Shown here piece after piece: positions 9,497 through 18,862 of a DNA stretch of 64,000 bases. Origin of the DNA: an uncultured Clostridium sp. (GTDB lineage: Bacteria; Bacillota_I; Bacilli_A; RF39; UBA660); NCBI GenBank assembly GCA_902493795.1, contig CABUQZ010000005.1, positions 16,827-80,826 of the forward strand, given 5' to 3'. The notes below the pieces were generated by a model, which saw nothing but the letters and a program-made list of their open reading frames with translations, was not told where the DNA came from and did not search any database. Positions within the stretch are counted from its first letter, which is position 1. Every line of letters starts with the position of its first letter. The position numbers and the translations under genes are program-made.

Positions 9497-10944
9497 TGTA
9501 AATTACCTTTTTTCTTCTTAACATAACTATCATCAAATGTAAAATGATGAGTATTAAGATAATTAAGGATACCAAGAATATCATACTTATCCAAATTCTC
9601 AGTAATATGAACCATATCTTTATTTGTTTTTTCGTTATAATTATCAAGACAATTATAAGCAAGTAAAGTACCAAATAGATACTGACACCCATCAAAGAAG
9701 AATGATCCATTTTCTACATAGAATATAATTTTACTATCAATACTAGTATCTAATATCTTTTTTAAAGAAGAAAAATCACTTTCATTAGATTTATCTTTTT
9801 CTTTATCACAATAGTTATCACCTAAATTATTATAATATTCATATAAAATTTGAGGAGTAATCGCTCCTTCTTTTAAATATATCATAAGATCGATAAAAAA
9901 AGGAGACAAGCAAGTAAAAATACGTTTATTATCTAAATCTCTAGAATATAATACATTTTTTAAAGTATCATCACCATATCCCTTTTTAATAAGAAAATCA
10001 GCTGCAACATTTTCAAAATATATTGAAGGAAATTCAAGTAAAAGAAATGATGGATTTTTATTTTCACATGAAATATAATGAGCAAATTCATGAGCAAGAC
10101 TAGTAAAAGAACTTAAACTACCATCACTACTAACTCTTATTTTTGTTACACCATCAGCGTCATCAATAAAATACTGGGATTCATTATCTTCGTTCATTTC
10201 TTCAAAAACTATTCTATTTTCTTTAAGAAGTTTAACAAAATCATCTTTCCAATTAGATGCACCTATATAATCTAAAAATTCTAAAAACATTTTTATAAAA
10301 TCATCGAAAGATAATTTATCCACATTAATATCTTTATGATTAATAAAAGAATTATTATCGCTTAAAAACTCTTCCAAAAACTCAACATATAAATCTTGAA
10401 GATTATCGTAAAATGAAAAATTGTTAACTTTTAAAGATGATAAAGCAGTTTTACACAAAAAATTATAGACATTGTATCGTTCATTTTCTTTTACCCAACC
10501 AAGCATTTCTTCTTCACTAGAGATCTTTAAAAATGAAGAAAATTCTTTAAATTGTTCTGGTAATTTAAAACGTTTTAAAGCTACAGCAAGATAAAGTAAA
10601 TTTTCATCAAGTCCATCTAAATCAAAAAATGAATTATCTTCTTCGCCTGCTTTTTTAACAAGCTTAGCATAATATAAAATTGGTATTGCATTTTCTTTAA
10701 GCAAAACTTTAAGCTCTTCATTTTGAGTTAACCTCATAAAAAAATTATCAAAAAACGAATCAAAATCATCTATATGAAATCCACAGTCATCTATTTCATC
10801 TTTGTTATCTAAAATTAAATTAAAATAGCCAAAATATAAAAATAAAAAGGAATATCTTTCAATAATTTTTAGAATTCTATTTATATCTTTTAGATAACTA
10901 TCTGTATATTTAATGTTTATACCATCAATGGTAATGCTCTTCAT
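9493..10944 (-). CDS. Putative zinc metallopeptidase-like protein (HEFAH motif), unknown family
   Basis: A 483-residue acidic protein, mostly helical in its first 250 residues. The one diagnostic element is SLAHEFAHYIS near residue 287, an HEXXH zinc-binding motif, with Glu residues about 19 and 26 positions later (LLEFPSIYFENVAADFL) that could supply the third ligand as in gluzincins of the M3 type. The segment resembles the catalytic helix pair of M3 oligopeptidases, but the protein lacks their other conserved blocks, so I call only a putative metallopeptidase. There is no signal peptide, so it should act inside the cell. The start has a GGGGGA ribosome binding site. The gene overlaps the downstream 229-residue gene by 4 nt. 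Confidence 0.6.
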   Translation of the reverse strand: MKSITIDGINIKYTDSYLKDINRILKIIERYSFLFLYFGYFNLILDNKDEIDDCGFHIDDFDSFFDNFFMRLTQNEELKVLLKENAIPILYYAKLVKKAGEEDNSFFDLDGLDENLLYLAVALKRFKLPEQFKEFSSFLKISSEEEMLGWVKENERYNVYNFLCKTALSSLKVNNFSFYDNLQDLYVEFLEEFLSDNNSFINHKDINVDKLSFDDFIKMFLEFLDYIGASNWKDDFVKLLKENRIVFEEMNEDNESQYFIDDADGVTKIRVSSDGSLSSFTSLAHEFAHYISCENKNPSFLLLEFPSIYFENVAADFLIKKGYGDDTLKNVLYSRDLDNKRIFTCLSPFFIDLMIYLKEGAITPQILYEYYNNLGDNYCDKEKDKSNESDFSSLKKILDTSIDSKIIFYVENGSFFFDGCQYLFGTLLAYNCLDNYNEKTNKDMVHITENLDKYDILGILNYLNTHHFTFDDSYVKKKKGNLQ

Positions 10945-10967
10945 ACAAGTCCCCCAAAACAGAGCAT

Positions 10968-10995
10968 ATTATAATACAATAATCTAAAAAAACAA
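10968..10995 (-). promoter_or_regulatory. Probable sigma-A promoter of the HEFAH two-gene unit
   Basis: On the minus strand a -35-like TTGTTT (10990-10995) is 16 bp from a perfect -10 TATAAT (10968-10973), about 24 nt upstream of the start codon. Confidence 0.5.
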
Positions 10996-11187
10996 TAAAA
11001 GTCCACTACCTATTTATTCTTAAATGCTACCAAAATTCAAATATTTAATTTTTTTTAACAATAAAATGCATAAATTTAAAAAAGTGATATTTGACTTTCA
11101 AAAAAATGTTAGAAATATATATTTTAAAATAAAAGTTACAAAAAATACGTTATCACTAATTTAACCAAACAATAAGATCATAAAATA

Positions 11188-11898
11188 TTACTTTTTATTT
11201 GATAATTTTTTGGTTTTCCCCTCATTATACAAATATTCTTCAATATGAATTTGATGTCCTATATCATTAACATCATCTATATTTTGCATGTTATTATACA
11301 TTCTCATAAATATTATATTGAATGGAGCATATGAACTGCCAGAATTACGAAATCTAATTGGTATATAACCTGGATTATGAAAGTCTTTGTCATACCCTTC
11401 TATATATTGTTGAGTATAAAATTCTATTTTAAATGTATTTTTCTCCTTTTTTATTTTCAAAATATTAGATACTTTATGAGCAGTTTCATCAGAATACCAG
11501 GTTATAGTTTTGCTATTTTCATCAAATAATTCGTTGTAATTAGAATAATTATATAATCGATATCTCATTTTATCCTCAAGAACTTGTTTTCTACGATTTT
11601 CTAAATACTCAAGTTTTTCTTTATCGTCTTCAATATAAAAAGGAACATCATCTTCAAAATCAAATATTTCTATATTTTTTATATCATTATATAACTGTTC
11701 GAATAATCTATATACAAAATAATTTTCCTTTGTAATAACAAAAAACTCATATTTATTATCACTATTTACATCTACATTTCTATTATGAATTGTCCAATAT
11801 AAGTCCCCATTACCTCCAAAACAAAAAGCAAGATATTTTTCATTTTCTAGAAAAAAAACAGTTAAACCAAATTCATCATTTTTCTTTATAACTTTCAT
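11188..11898 (-). CDS. Hypothetical protein
   Basis: A 236-residue soluble acidic protein with no recognised domain. It is rich in aromatic residues and charged pairs. The first half looks like a beta-rich domain (segments YLAFCFGGNGDLYWTIHNR and YEFFVITKENYFVYRLFEQL), followed by a charged helix, then another beta part ending near HQIHIEEYLYNEG. There are no membrane segments or cysteine clusters. It stands alone between an AT-rich 243-nt spacer and the metal operon terminator. It could be a small immunity or regulatory protein, but there is no evidence for a specific job. Confidence 0.55.
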   Translation of the reverse strand: MKVIKKNDEFGLTVFFLENEKYLAFCFGGNGDLYWTIHNRNVDVNSDNKYEFFVITKENYFVYRLFEQLYNDIKNIEIFDFEDDVPFYIEDDKEKLEYLENRRKQVLEDKMRYRLYNYSNYNELFDENSKTITWYSDETAHKVSNILKIKKEKNTFKIEFYTQQYIEGYDKDFHNPGYIPIRFRNSGSSYAPFNIIFMRMYNNMQNIDDVNDIGHQIHIEEYLYNEGKTKKLSNKK

Positions 11899-11962
11899 AC
11901 AACAACTCCATTACAAGTATTATGTAACATTTACTAACAATTTTCAATATTTTTCAAACAAA

Positions 11963-11988
11963 GAAAAAACCAACTATCTAAAGTTGGT
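11963..11988 (-). terminator. Rho-independent terminator after copA
   Basis: Perfect 7-bp stem ACCAACT/AGTTGGT with a 6-nt loop (11969-11988), followed on the minus strand by TTTTTT. It closes the five-gene metal efflux operon. Confidence 0.8.
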
Positions 11989-12006
11989 CTACCATATAAT
12001 ATCTTC

Positions 12007-14205
12007 TTATTTTTTTAATCTTAGTGTGTTTAATATAACAGTTAAACTACTTAGTACCATCGCAATACTAGCAAGCATTGGATTAATAGATATCCCAAAT
12101 GGTTTCAATATTCCAATAGCAACAGGAATCATTAGAACATTATAGAAAAATGCCCAGAATAAATTCTGTTTGATATTTCTAATTGTTTTTTTACTTACTT
12201 CTATTAGTTTTACAATACTTTTTAAGTCGTTATTTGTTAATATTACGTCAGATGAGTCCATTGCAATTTCAGTTCCACTATTAACACTTACTCCAATATT
12301 AGATGATGCAAGAGCTGGACTATCATTAATTCCATCACCGCACATCATGACAAACTTGTTATTATCTCTTAATTTTTTTATAACATCTCTTTTTTCTTTA
12401 GGTAAAACATTTGAAATTACATTTTTAATTTGAATTTCTTTAGCAATTGTTGTAGCAGTTTCTTTATTATCTCCAGTTAACATTATTGTATCTATTTTCA
12501 TATCGTTTAATGCTCTGATAACAGAAACTGTCTCACTTCTTATAACGTCATTAACGCCAACAAGCGCTAAAACTTTTTTATCTTCTACTACATAGATAAC
12601 ACTATTTCCAAGACTAGTAAGCTTTTTCTCATCATCCAAATATTTATTGGAAATCTTATATTTTTTTAATATTTTAGAGTTACCTAATACTATTTCTTTA
12701 CCATCAACACTTCCAACAAGTCCATATCCAGAAACATTTTCAAAATCATTAACATCAAGCGTCTTAATATTATTTTCTTTCATATAATTAGTAAACGCAT
12801 TTGCAATTGGGTGTGTTGACTTAGATTCAACGCTTCCAGCAAGTTGCAAAACTTTATTTTTGTCTATTGCACTATAATTTATAACTTCTGATATTTGTAA
12901 CTTTCCATAAGTTAGAGTTCCTGTTTTGTCAAAAACAACAGTATCTATCTTTGAAGCATTTTCTAATATTTCACTTTTTTTAATTAAAATACCATTTGTT
13001 GCACATACTCCTTCACTTACAATTATGGCAAGTGGTGTTGCAAGGCCTAAACTACAAGGACATGCAACCACAAGAACAGTAACAAATGTAACTAGAGCTT
13101 GTTCTAAACTATCTCCAAGAAGTAAATAAATAATGAAAGTTAAAACGGCAATAATTATAACACTAGGTACAAAATAACTTGCAACTTTATCAGCTGTTTT
13201 GGCAATTGGAGCCTTAGTGCTAGTAGCTTCAACAACAAGCTTAACTATTTCTGATACAGTTGATTCTTTTCCAATTCTAACGGCTCTATACTCGATATAC
13301 CCATCGTAATTTAAACTACCTGCAATAACAGTATCTCCTACATTTTTTGAAACAGGCTTACTCTCACCAGTAATAAATGATTCATCTAAATGTGTTTTAC
13401 CACTAACAATTTCACCATCAACTGCAACTTTTTCTCCAGCTTTTGATACAACAATATCACCTTTTTTTATCTCATCGAGAGTAACTTCCTTAAGTTCATT
13501 ATTTACTTTGATAACAGCTTTATTAGGTGTAATAGTAACAAGTTTTTGAATTGCTTCTTTCGTTTTATCTTTACTTATACCATCAATATATCTACCAAGT
13601 TTTACAAAGTAAATAACAGTAGCTGAAGACTCAAAGTATAAATTCATTATTAAAGAAGTATCACTTGTAAGTGCCAAATACATATTATATAAACTATAAA
13701 GAAAACTAGTAATAACCCCTATTCCTACTAAAGTATCCATATTAGGAGTTTTATGAATAAGATTCTTATAACCATTTTTTAAAATATCAAATCCATAAAT
13801 CATAAAAGCTAACGCTAATATAAGTAAAAACGCCATATAATTAACTGGATTTTCTTCTGGATCTAAGAAAGGAATAGTATAGAAATTAAACATATGTCCC
13901 ATTGAAACATACATAAGTAAGATAACTATAATAGTAAAAACAATAAATTTAATTTTTTCCTCTTTACTTTTCTTTTCTAATTTTATTTCTTTAAACTCCC
14001 CTAAACTTTTAAAACCAGCATTTTCTACAAATTTTTCTAATCTTTCTTTATTAAGTACTTTCTCATCATATTCTATCGATGCATTAGCCATAACCAAATT
14101 AACTACTGCACTTTTAATTCCTTCTTGCTTATTCAAATATTTTTCAAGTCCATTAGAGCAAGCAGAACAAGTCATCCCTTCAATAGATAAAATGATTTTT
14201 TTCAT
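12007..14205 (-). CDS. copA: Copper-exporting P1B-type ATPase
   Basis: Cu(+)-exporting P-type ATPase, 732 residues. One N-terminal HMA domain carries GMTCSAC (Cys13 and Cys16). After four membrane helices come TGES in the actuator domain, the membrane metal site CPC near residue 381, DKTGTLT with the phosphorylated Asp near residue 424, the HP motif and GDGIND near residue 624. The last two helices contain the YN and MxxSS residues that define Cu(+) transporters (class 1B-1). It starts 3 nt after copZ ends, with its ribosome binding site inside the copZ tail, so the two are coupled. It is the last gene of the ArsR-led operon. Confidence 0.96.
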   Translation of the reverse strand: MKKIILSIEGMTCSACSNGLEKYLNKQEGIKSAVVNLVMANASIEYDEKVLNKERLEKFVENAGFKSLGEFKEIKLEKKSKEEKIKFIVFTIIVILLMYVSMGHMFNFYTIPFLDPEENPVNYMAFLLILALAFMIYGFDILKNGYKNLIHKTPNMDTLVGIGVITSFLYSLYNMYLALTSDTSLIMNLYFESSATVIYFVKLGRYIDGISKDKTKEAIQKLVTITPNKAVIKVNNELKEVTLDEIKKGDIVVSKAGEKVAVDGEIVSGKTHLDESFITGESKPVSKNVGDTVIAGSLNYDGYIEYRAVRIGKESTVSEIVKLVVEATSTKAPIAKTADKVASYFVPSVIIIAVLTFIIYLLLGDSLEQALVTFVTVLVVACPCSLGLATPLAIIVSEGVCATNGILIKKSEILENASKIDTVVFDKTGTLTYGKLQISEVINYSAIDKNKVLQLAGSVESKSTHPIANAFTNYMKENNIKTLDVNDFENVSGYGLVGSVDGKEIVLGNSKILKKYKISNKYLDDEKKLTSLGNSVIYVVEDKKVLALVGVNDVIRSETVSVIRALNDMKIDTIMLTGDNKETATTIAKEIQIKNVISNVLPKEKRDVIKKLRDNNKFVMMCGDGINDSPALASSNIGVSVNSGTEIAMDSSDVILTNNDLKSIVKLIEVSKKTIRNIKQNLFWAFFYNVLMIPVAIGILKPFGISINPMLASIAMVLSSLTVILNTLRLKK

Positions 14206-14208
14206 AAA

Positions 14209-14421
14209 TTAAGCTTCCTTTACAACTTCAAAATCAAGGTCTTCAATTTTTTCATAAATAGTATTAATATCAACAAGAGAGTCCTTTTTTACTGTAACAA
14301 GTTCTTGCTTGTAATCAGCAGAAACCTCACTTACTCCATCGATAGTTTTAAGAGCGTTTATAACTCTATTTTCACATCCATTACATACCATACCTTTTAC
14401 TTTAATTTTTAATGTATCCAT
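14209..14421 (-). CDS. copZ: Copper chaperone CopZ
   Basis: A 70-residue HMA-domain copper chaperone with the ferredoxin-like fold. The metal site is MVCNGC (Cys13 and Cys16), followed by IDGVSEVSADY, typical of CopZ. It carries Cu(+) in the cytoplasm to CopA, which follows 3 nt downstream. The ribosome binding site is AGGAGGGA. The gene sits between the Zn/Cd ATPase and the Cu ATPase in a single operon. Confidence 0.93.
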   Translation of the reverse strand: MDTLKIKVKGMVCNGCENRVINALKTIDGVSEVSADYKQELVTVKKDSLVDINTIYEKIEDLDFEVVKEA

Positions 14422-14436
14422 AATTTTCTTTCCCTC

Positions 14437-16299
14437 CTATTTTATTTGTAACTTTTTATTTACATTTAATACTCTTAAAGCATTTAAAATTGCTATTACT
14501 GAAACTCCAACGTCTGCAAACACTGCTTCCCACATTGTTGAAATACCAAATACAGCAAGAATAAGAACAGCAATTTTTACTGAAATTGCAAAGATTATAT
14601 TTTCTTTAACGATTCTCATTGTCTTATGTGATAGCTTAATTGCACTTACAATTTTTCTAGGTTCATCAGTCATAATGACAATATCAGAAGCTTCAATTGA
14701 ACTATCTGCACCCAAGCCACCCATAGCAAAACCAATATCTGCTAAAGCCAAAACAGGAGCATCGTTAATTCCATCTCCTACAAAAGCTACTTTACTTTTT
14801 GAAGATTTATTATCAAGTAATTTTTGAACTATTGAAACCTTATCTTGTGGAAGTAAATCAGTGTGCACTTCATCTATTTTTAAGCTTTCTGCAACACTTA
14901 ATCCCACACTTTTACGATCTCCTGTAAGCATTACAGTTTTCTTAATATTATTTTCTTTTAATTCAAGAATTGTCTCTTTAGCGTCATCTTTAATTTCATC
15001 AGCTATTAAAATATATCCTTTATACTTATTATTTACTGCAACATATAATATCGTTCCAACATCATAGCACTTATCGAATTTGATATCATTTTCTTCCATT
15101 AACTTTTCATTTCCAACAAGAACATTATGCTTATTAATAGATGCTTTAACACCAAATCCAGTTAACTCTTCTACGTTTTTTATCTTAGATTCATCAACAT
15201 TATCATTATAGGTAGTTTTAATTGCAATTGCAATAGGATGGCTCGAATAGTTTTCTGCATATGCTGCATATTTTAACAATTCCTCTTTGCTAATACCAAC
15301 TGGCTCTACTTTACAAACTGCAAACACACCTTTTGTAAGAGTTCCAGTTTTATCAAAAACGATAGTATCAACATTTGCTAAAGCTTCTAAATAGTTTCCA
15401 CCCTTAATTAGAATACCCATCTTACTAGCACCACCAATACCTCCAAAGAAACTAAGTGGAATAGATATTACTAAAGCACAAGGACAAGAAACAACCAAAA
15501 ATGATAAACCTCTATATATCCATGTTGAAAAGTTCTCATTAATAATAAGTGGAACAATTAATGAAATAATTAAAGCTATAATAACAACTGTTGGAGTATA
15601 GTATCTTGCAAATTTAGTAATAAAGTTTTCGGATTTAGATTTTTTACTACTAGCACTTTCAACTAAATTTAAAATTTTACTTACAGTTGATTCTCCAAAT
15701 TCTTTTGTAACTCTAATTTTAATTAATCCATTTAAGTTTATTGAGCCACTTAAAACCTCAAAAGAAGAAGAAACACATCTTGGCATTGTCTCACCTGTAA
15801 GAGATTTAGTATCAAGATTAGTACTTCCTTCTATTATAATACCATCCAAAGGAACTTTCTCTCCAGGCTTAACAACGATAATATCACCAACTTTAACTTT
15901 ATTAGGATTAACTTTTTCTAAAGTATCATTAACGTAAACATTGGCATAATCAGGTCTAATATCCATTAAAGATGAAATAGATTTTCTTGACTTGTTAACT
16001 GCATAACTTTGGAATAGTTCTCCAACTTGATAAAAAAGCATAACAGCAACAGCTTCAGGAAACTCACCAATTCCAAAAGCTCCAATTGTAGCAACAGACA
16101 TTAAAAAATTTTCATCAAATACTTTCCCTCTTAAAATATTTCTAAACGCTTTCTTTAATATTTCAAATCCAACTATTATATAACTTATAATATATAAAGA
16201 ATTATTTATCCAAATATTATCGAATTTGAAAATAAAAGAAACAAGAAACAATAAGAAAGAAATAATAATTTTAATTCCCTTTTTCTTCATAAAAATCAC
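14437..16299 (-). CDS. Zinc/cadmium/lead-exporting P1B-type ATPase (CadA/ZntA type) without an HMA domain
   Basis: A 620-residue heavy-metal P-type ATPase. It has TGET in the actuator domain, CPC near residue 273, DKTGTLT near residue 318, HPIA, TGDR and GDGINDAP. The Lys in helix 7 (SVKIAV) and DVG in helix 8 mark class 1B-2, the Zn/Cd/Pb exporters. Unlike typical CadA/ZntA it begins directly with membrane helices; the missing N-terminal HMA domain is encoded as a separate gene immediately upstream. The listed start is a GTG that shares one base with the upstream TAG stop; an ATG three codons later is an alternative. It is part of the five-gene metal operon. Confidence 0.93.
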   Translation of the reverse strand: MIFMKKKGIKIIISFLLFLVSFIFKFDNIWINNSLYIISYIIVGFEILKKAFRNILRGKVFDENFLMSVATIGAFGIGEFPEAVAVMLFYQVGELFQSYAVNKSRKSISSLMDIRPDYANVYVNDTLEKVNPNKVKVGDIIVVKPGEKVPLDGIIIEGSTNLDTKSLTGETMPRCVSSSFEVLSGSINLNGLIKIRVTKEFGESTVSKILNLVESASSKKSKSENFITKFARYYTPTVVIIALIISLIVPLIINENFSTWIYRGLSFLVVSCPCALVISIPLSFFGGIGGASKMGILIKGGNYLEALANVDTIVFDKTGTLTKGVFAVCKVEPVGISKEELLKYAAYAENYSSHPIAIAIKTTYNDNVDESKIKNVEELTGFGVKASINKHNVLVGNEKLMEENDIKFDKCYDVGTILYVAVNNKYKGYILIADEIKDDAKETILELKENNIKKTVMLTGDRKSVGLSVAESLKIDEVHTDLLPQDKVSIVQKLLDNKSSKSKVAFVGDGINDAPVLALADIGFAMGGLGADSSIEASDIVIMTDEPRKIVSAIKLSHKTMRIVKENIIFAISVKIAVLILAVFGISTMWEAVFADVGVSVIAILNALRVLNVNKKLQIK

Positions 16300-16529
16300 T
16301 ACATCTCTTCTACTACCACATCTGGTTCTTCATCTTTAATAACTTTTTTTACTTTTTTAATTATCTCATCACTCAAATTTTCATCGTACTCTAAATACAA
16401 TGTCTGCATCATAAAGTTAATATTAACTTCTTTTACTCCCTCTATTTTTGATATTTCTTCTTCAAGAACTCTAGCGCAATTAGCACAGTCAAGTCCTTCT
16501 ATTTTAAAATTTTTAGTCATTTTCTTCAT
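16299..16529 (-). CDS. Stand-alone HMA (heavy-metal-associated) protein
   Basis: About 76 residues forming one ferredoxin-like HMA domain with the metal site GLDCANCARVLEEE, the sequence style of the N-terminal domain of CadA/ZntA Zn/Cd ATPases rather than of CopZ. It is immediately followed by the ATPase that lacks this domain, so it looks like a domain fission, with the protein delivering or sensing Zn/Cd for that pump. I place the start at the ATG at 16527-16529; the next ATG (16518-16520) is equally possible. Both follow AAGGA repeats, and both overlap the end of the ArsR gene. The stop is TAG. Confidence 0.82.
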   Translation of the reverse strand: MKKMTKNFKIEGLDCANCARVLEEEISKIEGVKEVNINFMMQTLYLEYDENLSDEIIKKVKKVIKDEEPDVVVEEM

Positions 16530-16893
16530 TCCTTTCCTTATGTTCAATATGTTGAATTCCAATTTCAATTACTTCTTTAACATGATCATCATCAAGCATA
16601 TAGTAAACTTCTTTTCCTTTTTTCCTACATCTTACAATACCACTTCTTCTTAATGTACCTAACTGATGTGATATAGATGATTTACTCATACTTAGAACAT
16701 TTGCAATATCACATACGCACATCTCACATTTATCTAAAGCATATAAAATCTTCATTCTTGTCGTATCCCCTAATATCTTATAAAAATCAGCCATTTTATA
16801 AAACAAATCATCAACAAGCATTTCTTTTGCCATTTTATCTACTATATCTTGATGTATAACATTACAATCACATATAAATTCATTCTTAGACAA
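16513..16893 (-). CDS. ArsR/SmtB-family metal-sensing repressor (CadC-like)
   Basis: A 126-residue winged-helix repressor, the first gene of the metal operon. Cys8 and Cys10 near the N-terminus together with Cys56, Cys59 and Cys61 in CEMCVCD form the alpha3N-type thiolate site of CadC, which binds Cd/Pb/Zn. The recognition helix is in SMSKSSISHQLGTLR and the wing in KKGKEVYYML. The end of the protein has DDDH...H..H, a pattern like the alpha5 zinc site of SmtB. Metal binding should release it from the operator. The start is TTG with a full AAGGAGGT ribosome binding site. Confidence 0.92.
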   Translation of the reverse strand: MSKNEFICDCNVIHQDIVDKMAKEMLVDDLFYKMADFYKILGDTTRMKILYALDKCEMCVCDIANVLSMSKSSISHQLGTLRRSGIVRCRKKGKEVYYMLDDDHVKEVIEIGIQHIEHKERNEEND

Positions 16894-16930
16894 TTAAATA
16901 CCTCCTTATCATTGATTATTTATGTCATCA

Positions 16931-16989
16931 GTTGAATAAATATTCAACCTACATATATAATGATAGTTGAATACATACTCATTTGTCAA
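16931..16989 (-). promoter_or_regulatory. Promoter and ArsR-type operator of the metal efflux operon
   Basis: On the minus strand a consensus -35 TTGACA (16984-16989) is 18 bp from a TATCAT -10 (16960-16965). Just downstream is an inverted repeat with perfect 8-bp arms, GTTGAATA-2-TATTCAAC (16931-16948), and a further GTTGAATA half-site lies in the spacer (16966-16973). The arm resembles ArsR/SmtB operators, and its position over the start site fits repression by the ArsR gene it precedes. Confidence 0.85.
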
Positions 16990-17047
16990 TAAAAAAATTA
17001 AGATTAAAAAGATAAAAAAGAAAAACAATAATTTCCTATTATCAAAG

Positions 17048-18610
17048 TTATTTTTTTCTATTATTACGTAATGTCAACTTTTTTACATCACTAATTTTTT
17101 GCTCATGATTTTCTAAAGGATTATAATTAGGATCATATCTTTTTAAATTTTTAATTAAATCATCTATAGAGGTTAACATAACAATTTCTTTTTTGAAAAT
17201 AATTGATAAATAATTAGCATAGCATATTAAATCTTTAGAACCACCAGCCTTAAGATATTCATCAATAAAACATTTCAACTCTTTGTCTGAAATATCAATT
17301 CCATACATCATAGGAATATCTATATCTCTTTCAAAGTCTTCAGCAAACAAAAATGCTCTGCGAGCTCCTACTCTTCCGCTTTCAATTAGTCTATACATTA
17401 CACAATTAAGAATTTCATTTTTAAAATAAGTTTTTTTATCTATACTATCTATTAAATTATTAAGTTCACAAGAACAAGATGAATCAACCTTTCTATCTTT
17501 AAAAAGTTCGACAACATCTTTAATATGCATACCAATTAGTTCTTCATCTTTTACTTTAAAATTAGTATAAGTAAAGACATATTCTGAGTTTTCAACAATC
17601 CCATCACTATTCAAGTGCAAATGAGCACAATTATCATGATCCAAATAAAATAAATTCGGATATTTAAAATCATCAAGAAAAGACTTTTCATCAAAATTTA
17701 AACATTCAAAAAATTTATTATAATCAAAAGAATAAATATTAGAAGAAAAATTATTATAATTTTCATCATCAGCATTGTCGTGATTAAATAACCTAATAAC
17801 TTCCTCATCTGGAAATCTAAACTCATACCATGCTGCCATTTTCTCTATAAAATTACGTATTTTTCTAACTTCAACTAATTGTTGATAATGTTTAGAGTCA
17901 TCACGAAAATAAGAAGATTTAATCATATTTTTACTGTACCATTTTAAAAATTCCTCAATTTTTTCATCCAAATCAACAGGAGATGCAATCATTTTGCTTT
18001 CATCATTTTTAAGATAACCTTTTAATAGAGTTTCTTTTAAAATATTAAAATCATTTTCATTCTTATTTGCTAAATCTGGGCGTCCTAAATTATGGTTAGC
18101 GTTAACAAGATCTCTTATATCATCATAACAAAATCTAATACCATAATCTCTTTTTATTTGTTCCATAATAGACAAAACTGAATTAATACTATTGTCTTTT
18201 AATTCATCCATCTTATTATTTAAAGCTTCATTTGTTAGATCAATACCATACCCTAGAATATGCATTCTACCTTTATCTGTTTTAGAAGATAATTCAATAC
18301 CATCAATAATTTCTATCCCACTATCAAGAATTAAGTCACTATTTTTATCTATTGATTTAACCCCTGAAATAGTATCATGATCAGTAATGGCAAGTGTACC
18401 TATCCTTTTGTCAATAGCAAGTCTTATAAGTTCTTCACAAGATAACTCACCATCAGAACAATCTGTATGAGTATGCATATCAATTATTTTATCACTATTC
18501 CTATATGGATTAATCACATTATCAAAATAAAGTTTTTTTAACCCTTCTAGCATTATGTTATTTTCTCTTTCTTCCATTTCATGATAAATTTCACAAATAC
18601 TTTTTCCCAT
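17048..18610 (-). CDS. PHP-domain metal-dependent phosphoesterase-like protein
   Basis: A 520-residue protein with an N-terminal PHP domain (polymerase and histidinol phosphatase fold). The metal-binding blocks are IDMHTHTDCSDG near residue 43, AITDHDTISG near residue 75 and GIELSS near residue 105, with HILGYGIDL after them. Beyond about residue 130 the protein no longer matches compact PHP phosphoesterases; it has a long helical, acidic region that I do not recognise, and the usual later His blocks are not obvious. It may be a nuclease or phosphatase fused to a lineage-specific domain. A 252-nt AT-rich spacer separates it from the upstream DUF488-like gene. Confidence 0.75.
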   Translation of the reverse strand: MGKSICEIYHEMEERENNIMLEGLKKLYFDNVINPYRNSDKIIDMHTHTDCSDGELSCEELIRLAIDKRIGTLAITDHDTISGVKSIDKNSDLILDSGIEIIDGIELSSKTDKGRMHILGYGIDLTNEALNNKMDELKDNSINSVLSIMEQIKRDYGIRFCYDDIRDLVNANHNLGRPDLANKNENDFNILKETLLKGYLKNDESKMIASPVDLDEKIEEFLKWYSKNMIKSSYFRDDSKHYQQLVEVRKIRNFIEKMAAWYEFRFPDEEVIRLFNHDNADDENYNNFSSNIYSFDYNKFFECLNFDEKSFLDDFKYPNLFYLDHDNCAHLHLNSDGIVENSEYVFTYTNFKVKDEELIGMHIKDVVELFKDRKVDSSCSCELNNLIDSIDKKTYFKNEILNCVMYRLIESGRVGARRAFLFAEDFERDIDIPMMYGIDISDKELKCFIDEYLKAGGSKDLICYANYLSIIFKKEIVMLTSIDDLIKNLKRYDPNYNPLENHEQKISDVKKLTLRNNRKK

Positions 18611-18817
18611 AATTAAAACTTAATCGTATATATTCACACAAAGTAATAAAATGACTATATACTTACTCCTCTATCTATCTATATTATATTAAGAAAAATA
18701 ACATAATTAAAATACATATCATTTATATTTGTCATAACAAATAATTATCATAAAAAATAGTACAAAAATGAATGAAATTAAAAAGTTAAACTTATTATTT
18801 TAGTAACCAAACAAAAA

Positions 18818-18855
18818 AGAGATAGTACACTAATATAATAAGTGTTAACCACCTC
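18818..18855 (-). terminator. Rho-independent terminator after the DUF488-like gene
   Basis: Long hairpin on the minus strand, AGAGGTGG/CTATCTCT (with G-T pairs) outside and ACACT/AGTGT inside, followed by TTTTTT. Confidence 0.65.
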
Positions 18856-18862
18856 TTATTCT

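Noticed and set aside
9489..9710. A 73-codon hydrophobic frame overlapping the end of the HEFAH gene
   Set aside because: It lies within two well-supported genes in another frame and has no ribosome binding site.
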